The notes beneath the pieces are model-generated. The model worked only from the letters and a program-made list of their open reading frames with translations, did no database searches and was not told the DNA's origin. Shown one piece after another: positions 57,402-64,000 of a stretch of DNA of 64,000 bases. Origin of the DNA: Periconia sp. R9002 (Eukaryota > Ascomycota > Dothideomycetes > Pleosporales > Periconiaceae). The position numbers and the translations under genes were made by a program. The stretch's first letter is position 1, and each line of letters begins with the position of its first letter. Location: contig JAMAHW010000101.1 of NCBI GenBank assembly GCA_023627715.1, forward strand, positions 1 to 64,000, read 5' to 3'.

Positions 57402-58569
57402 ATGAAGCTCACAATTCTGACCGCCATAACGGCTGCCATCCTTTCCGCAACAGCATTGCCCCCAAATAATACCAAGCCGTATTTCGGTCTGGTCGGGTTT
57501 GCAAAAGACAATCCAATTGGCCCGACGACAGGGGGTGAAGGTGGTGAGACAGTGCAAGTCTCAACACCAGCCGAGCTCATCGCCGCCGTGAAGGGTGACG
57601 AGCCCCGCATCATTCACGCATCGGGAACCTTCAATCTCACTGCGCGGCTCCGAATTGGGTCCAACAAGTCACTGATCGGCACCGGAACCAACACGACTAT
57701 CTTCGGCTCGGGCATTAACATTTACAACGTTGCCAACGTGGTGGTTCGAAATCTGGGCATTCGCTTCATACTCGATAACGATGGGATAACTATACAGAAT
57801 AGCACACGTGTGTGGATCGACCACAACGAATTCCAGAGTGATATGCTGGGAGGACCGGACAAATACGATGGGCAGTGCGATATCGTTCGAGCAAGCGACT
57901 GGATCACTGTAAGCTGGAATTATTTCCACGACCATTGGAAGTCCTCGCTCGTTGGCAATAGTGACAGCTTGGGTGATGTGGATCGCGGGCATCTGCATGT
58001 AACCTATCAGTATGTCATATCTCCTATTCCCAACCCCTCGACACAAACTTCGATTCATTCGCCGTATAAACCCCGTTCTTTGCACTCACACTAATGCATA
58101 CATCTCCCAATAGCCACAACCACTGGCGTCACTCAGGAACCCGCGGTCCCGCCGGCCGCTTCGGCCATCAGCATGTCTACAACAACCTCTACGAGGATTA
58201 TCTTTACCAGGCTATCCACAGTCGCAGTGACAACCAGGTCCTGGTAGAAGGCAACGTATTCCGTGGCAACACCTCCGAAGCGCTGTCGACATATGGCCTT
58301 GTGATTCCAAACGACAGCCCGAACACGTCGCCAGAAGGTGACCCTGAGCTTGACGGGTTTGCGAACTTGGGAGCTAGTGGGTATTCTTCAGACATGTTCC
58401 CTGAATGCGCGACTAATTTTACCTTGCAGAGAACGATTGGGGGCACGCAACTATCAACATCACACGGGTCGGAAATTTCACGAAAGCGCCGTACAAGTAC
58501 AAACTCACTCCCCTGAAAGAAGTCCAAAGGATCGTTACAGAGGGTGCCGGGTTGGGAAAAGTCAAATAA
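57402..58569 (+). CDS. Secreted pectate lyase, polysaccharide lyase family 1
   Basis: Three exons (57402-58009, 58114-58376, 58430-58569; introns 104 and 53 nt) encode 336 residues. The signal peptide is MKLTILTAITAAILSATA. The mature protein shows the parallel beta-helix pattern of PL1: TPAELIAAVKGDEPRIIHAS, GSNKSLIGTGTNTTIFGSG, TRVWIDHNEF with the calcium-binding Asp140, KYDGQCDIVRASDWITVSWN with further acidic ligands (D156, D160), and the catalytic arginine motif RxPxxR as RGPAGR (213-218) in HHNHWRHSGTRGPAGRFG. It cleaves polygalacturonate by calcium-dependent beta-elimination outside the cell. Intron 1 splits the conserved TYHHNHW segment and splicing restores it. The C-terminus, NFTKAPYKYKLTPLKEVQRI, is also typical. 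Confidence 0.93.
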
Positions 58570-61492
58570 ATCGTTTGATTTGAGGGATTAGATAGCGTGA
58601 TGTGAAGACTAGGTACGATACTAAGAGGGGATTGGTGATTCTATGGAGAGTTGGCGATGACTTTTTTTCCCGTATATAATTGATGCTCGAACATGAATTG
58701 TTTCTTATGGGCCGTCACCTTGTCATGCACCACCCTATGAAAACTAGATATCCCACCGGCGCAATCTACCAAATTTGGGTTCACGATTCAAGGCGCTCAG
58801 GACCCAGCACTGGTGCTCCCGGGTCCCGAGAACAGAAATACTGACCTTGCAATGGTATGTAAGGTCATGATACACCCGTAACATTCTTCGTGGATACCGT
58901 ATTTTGCTGTTGACTGCAACGACCATCTACCATGTGTGCACGTCCACGGCCAGGACGTTCCCGTGAATTATTCCCGTTGTCGATACGCCGCAATCATACG
59001 ACGACTGTTCATCTTTTGATTCTTTGGACGTGATAATCCACAGCTCCCCACATATTTTGATTGGCTCTTTTCGATTACTCTGGGAACCCATGTGAAACAC
59101 GCAAAGCCCACGCCAAAACCCTTTGCTAGCCGAATAAATACCGGTCATGACAGCCGCGGTGGGGAGGAATCTGAACCCCCTCAAATAACAACAACACCAA
59201 GCACAGGGGAAAGGCCGAGAATTAAAAGATTTCGCAATGCTGCGAGATGAAAGTTTCCTGCCGCAGCGGTTCCAATATCGCAATCGCCGCTAATCTGCAA
59301 TAGCAAAGTTGACATATGTACATAGGTTGGTAGTGCGTCACGTGTCTTGCTCGATCTCCCTTCGTTTCAGTTGGGAAGTTTCCCCCTAGCCCTATGTGGC
59401 ATGTGCGCCCCTTGATCGCATAACGACTTCCGAAGACCCTGCTTTTGACGCTGTGATTGGGTATCGTGCACGCCCTCAGTCTACCATGATATCACGAAAT
59501 AATGGTGATATTTAGTGACGATAAGCTGAAGGATTTTTCATGCCTATCCGTTTGAGCTTTGCAGCTATTCCAAGTCCCAACGCCACCGTCACAATTGTTC
59601 AAGATGCAACATCAACAGGTGAGCAGAACTTTAAAGGGACCAATTGATGCTCAAGCTGATGCTCCATGAAACTGTGTGACTGTTTCTCGTATCTACCTGT
59701 TCAAAATCGCGGAGAAGGGTGCGTAGGGTGAGATATATGCAATGTGCCAAACTATTGCGATGATCTTTTTCATGCAAATGCGCTAATACGAGACGAGGGA
59801 GGTAGCTCGCCGCACCGACCTGATTCGCAGACTTCCCGGTTGAACTCGCGTCAGGGATGTTCTGCACGTCGGCTGACAACCGACGCACGAGTCGCGAGCG
59901 GTGATACTCGCCATCGAATCGAATCGGAAATCGTGAACTCAATCGTGGCGAATTGCCTGGTTTCTGCCAATTGTACATGCCCGGTCTCTCCTTGCCTTAT
60001 GTAAGGCAACTGAAATACTACCTAAAGCAAACCGATTTTTGCTGATCGCGATACGAATCTTACATACATCCATCTTTGCATGTTCCTGGATTCTGCTACT
60101 CGTCCGCTCACGGCACCCGATCCATCGTCAGCCTGTTTATGCGTGCCACTGAACCTCGCCCTTCATTAGTCTGATGTGACGAGTGACATCTTTCGCCCTA
60201 GATCATGTAATCCCGTCTTATCACGTCCGTCGAAAAGCGTTTCCCACCTTTCTCCTCTAACTCCACCGCAAGTCATGCAATGCGAGCGAAGAAGTGCCGC
60301 GCGCGCATTTTTGTTGTCTCTACTCTATTCCCCAATGGTGTCATATCCCCGGATCTTGAGAAAACTGCGGGAGGAGAGTTCATGCCAAGATAGCGAGGCT
60401 CACGGCGCACCTCACCAATTGAAGGCTTTCATCCGCCAGGAGGGGTTTTGCTAATAAACTGTAGTCTAAGGGGTTGTGCCTGAAAATCTGAAGATCTATC
60501 CGAGCGAAGCCTGGTAGCGTGGGCGGGGTGTGTTCTAACGTCTCCATTATCTTGTGGAATTTTGTTACAGATACAAGAGTACAATTCGGGATACGGGCTA
60601 GATCTTGGAGTGTAACGATTCGTGTTACTGGGATCTGCTAAGTTGTGGTAGTGAGGCGTAGTGTGGTGCCCACTTTAGGTAACTCGGGGAATTTGACCGA
60701 GACGACGGCTTCTGGTTGGAGTGGGATGTTTCTAGGGCATTTTTGGGGTTGGGAAGAGGCGCGAGGATGACGGGCTTTTCCCGTGCCCGTTGCATTGAAC
60801 GATCAGGGGATTAATTTTCACAGAGGTATTGATCTGCATACTTTCTCGTGAGTGACTGATGTTGACAAAGCTTACGACAGCCATTGCTAGGAATTTGATT
60901 ACTACTGCGACGACAATTCCGATTTCGTGGAGCGAATTGTAGGAGAAATATTTCAGAACATTATGATGACCCTTTTCCTCTTTTCGTATCGGCAGGAAAG
61001 GTATCCTGCACATATAATTGATGCTGTGCTACACATATTGAGCCTGGGTGGACGCAGGAGAAATGTTACAATTCTGCTGACTGCTTCAAGCCAGCCCTCA
61101 CCATCCAACATTTGGAGAAGACCCACACCCAATCACAAACGCGAATACGATGGCGGGCCGTTTCACTTGGACAATAATCCCGGGCAAGGGCCCCGCTGTC
61201 AGAAACTCCAAAATGGAAAAGCTTACCAGGGCCACGACTCGTAAGCTTAAATCCTCCGGCAGTCGCATTGAACGATTAGCGGGAATGGGGTTCGATGATG
61301 AACGTGCCTGATTGAAAACTGGGCCTGCCCGCAGATAAGCTGAGTCTGCTCGTCAGTCAACTCTGCCTACTCTGTCTATTCTTCTCTACAGTTCTAGCTC
61401 TTCCTTGGACCGGGTCCATTGTGGAAGAGATAGAAGGTAGACGGTGTGCGTCGCTGGCTTCGATGCTCCGCAGATAGGCACAACCGATCAAT
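58570..61492. other. Intergenic, 2.9 kb without a supported gene
   Basis: Only short overlapping frames are found on both strands. The right end should carry the promoter of the membrane-protein gene. Confidence 0.5.
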
Positions 61493-63036
61493 ATGGCTGC
61501 CGAATTGTTGATCCAGAATTTACTCCTTAATGCTCCAGACCCGAACGAACCACTCCCGATTTCAAATCGACCAGGCACAATATACGGTATCACTCTAACA
61601 TTCTTGGTAGGTGTGCTGCAAAAGACTTGGCGAGTAAACAGAATTCTGACGATGTGAACAGATCATATCATGCTTGTTCGTAGCACTGCGGATATGGGTA
61701 CGATTTCGGGTAATGCGTGATCCTGGATGGGATGATTTTCTGGTTGTGTTGGCTTGTGTGTGCAATATCGCAGCGACGGCGGTTCTATTGCGCGGTAAGT
61801 TTGGTAACAAAACCTCACCGTTGGTCACGAAACTCACGATATTTCATCTCTAGGCATCCGTTATGGATTAGGTCGGCATTATCTCTACATTGGAATGCAG
61901 AACATGGTAACATATCAAAAGGTTTGATGCCCACTCTCTGATCGATGTGCTGGATTTCATGTTCACGTTACTGATTTTCTAACAGCACTTCTATGTCATG
62001 AACGCAATGTACAGCTCGGAAACAGCAATTATAAAGATGTCGCTGTTGGTGCAGTACCTGCGCGTCTTCAAGGCAGGTAGCATGCGGTGGATTTGCCTGA
62101 GCCTGCTTGGCATCATCACAGCTTGGGGAGTCACTTACGGGTTTATGACTTGGGTGCCATGTATGCCACACTCCATATGTCTCTCTTCCAAAGCACTGAC
62201 TGATGACTGTGAAAAGGTTTTCCTGTTCAAGCCTTCTGGGACCGCGTGAATTACCCCAATGCGAAATGTTACGGTTTTGGGTTTGACTTCAACCAAATCG
62301 ACGACTTTGTGGGTCTTTTTATTAGCCACACGGCGCTCAACATGGTCTTTGACTTTACCATCTTTATCACGCCCATGGTTCTCTTCACCAGGCCCAAACT
62401 GAAGCGCAAGAATATTCTCGCCCTCGCCGGTATCCTCACTTTTGGCTCGGTGTATGTTTCAATCCTTTCCACTCGCTATCTTGCTCGACTGTACGTCATG
62501 TACTAATCCATCACTTTAGTGTCGTCATGATCTCTATCTGGCGCCTTCACACGATCATCCAACATAGAGCAGCGACCAAACCCTACGTAGACTTCACCTG
62601 GTGGGCCGCGCAGCCGCTCCTCCTCTCGTGTCTCGAAATCGACCTCGCCATCATGGTCGCAAGCATGCCCATCTTCTGGCCCGTCGTTGAATCCTCCTTC
62701 GCCGCCATCTTTGTCACGCATGAAGTGCACATCACCGAACACCGCCGCCTCGATGACGATGACGAACTTTACGAACTCGAAGAAGGAAAAAACGCGATGC
62801 GCAAGAACAGCGAGAGGAAGGGTAGTCTGAAGAGCAACAGTGGGAATTCGCAGGAGGAGCTGACGAAGCACCCGTCGCACGAGCGCAAATTAGAGGGTGT
62901 CAGTGATCATTATAGGGATCCGTATACTATCGCCCAAATTGATCCTTTTGGGATTGAGGCAAATGCTGGTGTAGCCGGTGTTGCGACTAATGTCGATGCG
63001 ACTGCGGAGAAGCCAAAGTGGAAGGGCTTTGACTGA
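61493..63036 (+). CDS. Fungal rhodopsin-domain (Pth11/SAT4-type) membrane protein
   Basis: Six exons (61493-61606, 61662-61794, 61854-61921, 61986-62160, 62217-62451, 62520-63036) encode 413 residues; all five introns (55-68 nt) keep frame. The short extracellular-type N-terminus is followed by seven hydrophobic segments, including IISCLFVALRIWVRFRVMRD, PGWDDFLVVLACVCNIAA, SETAIIKMSLLVQYLRVF, RWICLSLLGIITAWGVTY, MVFDFTIFITPMVLFTRPKL, NILALAGILTFGSVVVMISI and LEIDLAIMVASMPIFWPVVE. The WDDxL and CLE pattern belongs to the fungal rhodopsin/SAT4 family that includes the Pth11 receptor. No CFEM domain precedes it. The cytosolic tail (about 95 residues) is charged, with DDDDELYELEEGK and Ser/Lys-rich sequence. 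Receptor function is inferred from the family; many members are uncharacterised. Confidence 0.88.
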
Positions 63037-64000
63037 ATAATTTACCTTGTTGCTTTCGGTCTTTCGTGTGTATTTTGTTGTTGTGCCTACACTTTTACTG
63101 TGGAACTTGATACCCCACCCCCCCTCTCTTCTTATACGAGAAGACACTGAGTTCTTCGCTCTTATTGAGAATTATTTCCCTCACTTGCGTCAGTCAAGCT
63201 TTATAATGATATGAATATGGACGGAATGCAAATGAACTCTTTTAAATGCAAAAACAAATATTACCCTCCATTAGACCCTGGATACTGCTTTTCCAGTGCT
63301 CCGGTGCCCTAATGCGATTGCTTTTTCCGAGAAAGCGTACGGGGCCTCAAAGCTTAACCCCGCGCAGTTTTCGCTCGGCACCGCACAGAGCCTTATCCCT
63401 AACCCTTCCCCGCAAACCTGAGCAGCGCACATACCCAAATAGCTCCGTATGTCTAGGGATTGTTCTCTTGTTGTATTTGATGCGGGAAATTATTGATAAC
63501 AAATTCTATGGTTTTGTAGGGGATTAGCACTTGCAAGCTTCCAAAAAGCGGGTACCCGCAACACGTAATTCCCGGCGGTTCACTGATGCGTGCCGCTCGC
63601 ACTGCAGCGCAGCAGCCAATCAGCACGGGTGAATGACATCGATCTATGAGTGTTTTTGTTCTCACCTGCTGTAGTTATTTGATGTTAGACTACAAGCAAG
63701 CAATGCGAAGGCTCTGCAATCGGGTCTTTATTAGGTCAAGGATTGACTTCCGTATTCAGCACTTCAACGGATTACAATCTACGGATGGACTTGGCTCGTG
63801 GTGAAATATCTATACCAGCTACCAACTGGGGATTCCTGGATAACCGGACGACCTCCGAGGTTGGCATCCCATGTCATAACCCTTTAGAAATCACACATGC
63901 GTTCTTATCTCATCAATCTGTTGTGTAAATCATGAAGCAGAATGAAAGAAACATGTAAAAATATTATTGTTGCATAAAAACCAAATTAATTGCGATATTG
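63037..64000. other. Intergenic at right edge
   Basis: No supported gene up to the window end; short frames only. Confidence 0.5.

Noticed and set aside
1..64000. tRNA or rRNA genes, CRISPR arrays, autonomous transposons
   Set aside because: By eye I found no cloverleaf with correct A and B boxes, no rRNA sequence, no regularly spaced repeats, and no transposase or reverse-transcriptase frame; a covariance-model scan would be needed to exclude tRNAs fully.

Overview
This is nuclear DNA of a filamentous ascomycete (Pezizomycotina). Genes carry short introns, mostly about 45-70 nt with GTAAGT/GTATGT-type donors and CTRAC/CTAAC-like branch points. The gene set includes a fungal Zn2Cys6 regulator, GET1, mitochondrial ribosomal protein mS23, ECT1, ARD1/NAA10, and fungal-only secreted families (DUF8021, pectate lyase PL1). 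No bacterial, viral or transposon coding signature is seen. The class cannot be fixed from this window; a plant-associated lifestyle is an inference from the pectate lyase and other secreted proteins. I resolved 21 protein-coding genes and rebuilt the spliced ones exon by exon; every junction used keeps the reading frame.

Layout. 0.6-3.4 kb: an AYR1-like reductase convergent with a protein kinase fused to a GIY-YIG/T5orf172 domain. 4.9-10.2 kb, all minus strand: an amino-acid/choline-type permease with an internal stop codon, an Alba-like protein (possible RNase P/MRP subunit) and ethanolamine-phosphate cytidylyltransferase. 11.5-14.9 kb: a conserved fungal protein of unknown function convergent with the N-terminal acetyltransferase ARD1/NAA10. 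15.7-18.0 kb: a Zn2Cys6 transcription factor. 20.4-23.9 kb: three secreted or cell-surface products, namely a glyoxalase-like VOC protein, a DUF8021 protein and a tiny methionine-rich GPI-type protein. 24.8-30.6 kb: an F-box-like protein, an acyl-CoA dehydrogenase and an MFS transporter. 33.3-41.7 kb: a compact housekeeping block with two head-to-head pairs (PPR protein with mS23; PTAR1-like with GET1), followed by a dienelactone hydrolase family protein.

From 41.7 kb onward the character changes. Only four genes occupy 22 kb (a BAHD/trichothecene-acetyltransferase-like enzyme, a Baeyer-Villiger-type flavin monooxygenase, pectate lyase and a Pth11-like membrane protein). They are separated by gaps of 1.5 to 6.4 kb rich in homopolymers and simple repeats, which looks like an accessory compartment.

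How the genes fit together. Head-to-head mS23 and the PPR protein both point to mitochondrial expression and share a promoter with a perfect palindrome. GET1, ECT1 and AYR1 serve ER membrane and phospholipid biology. The surface/secreted genes and the accessory enzymes probably act at the environment or host interface. The most unusual items are the kinase-GIY-YIG fusion, the methionine-repeat GPI-type protein, the extracellular glyoxalase-like protein that keeps all four metal ligands, and the interrupted permease.
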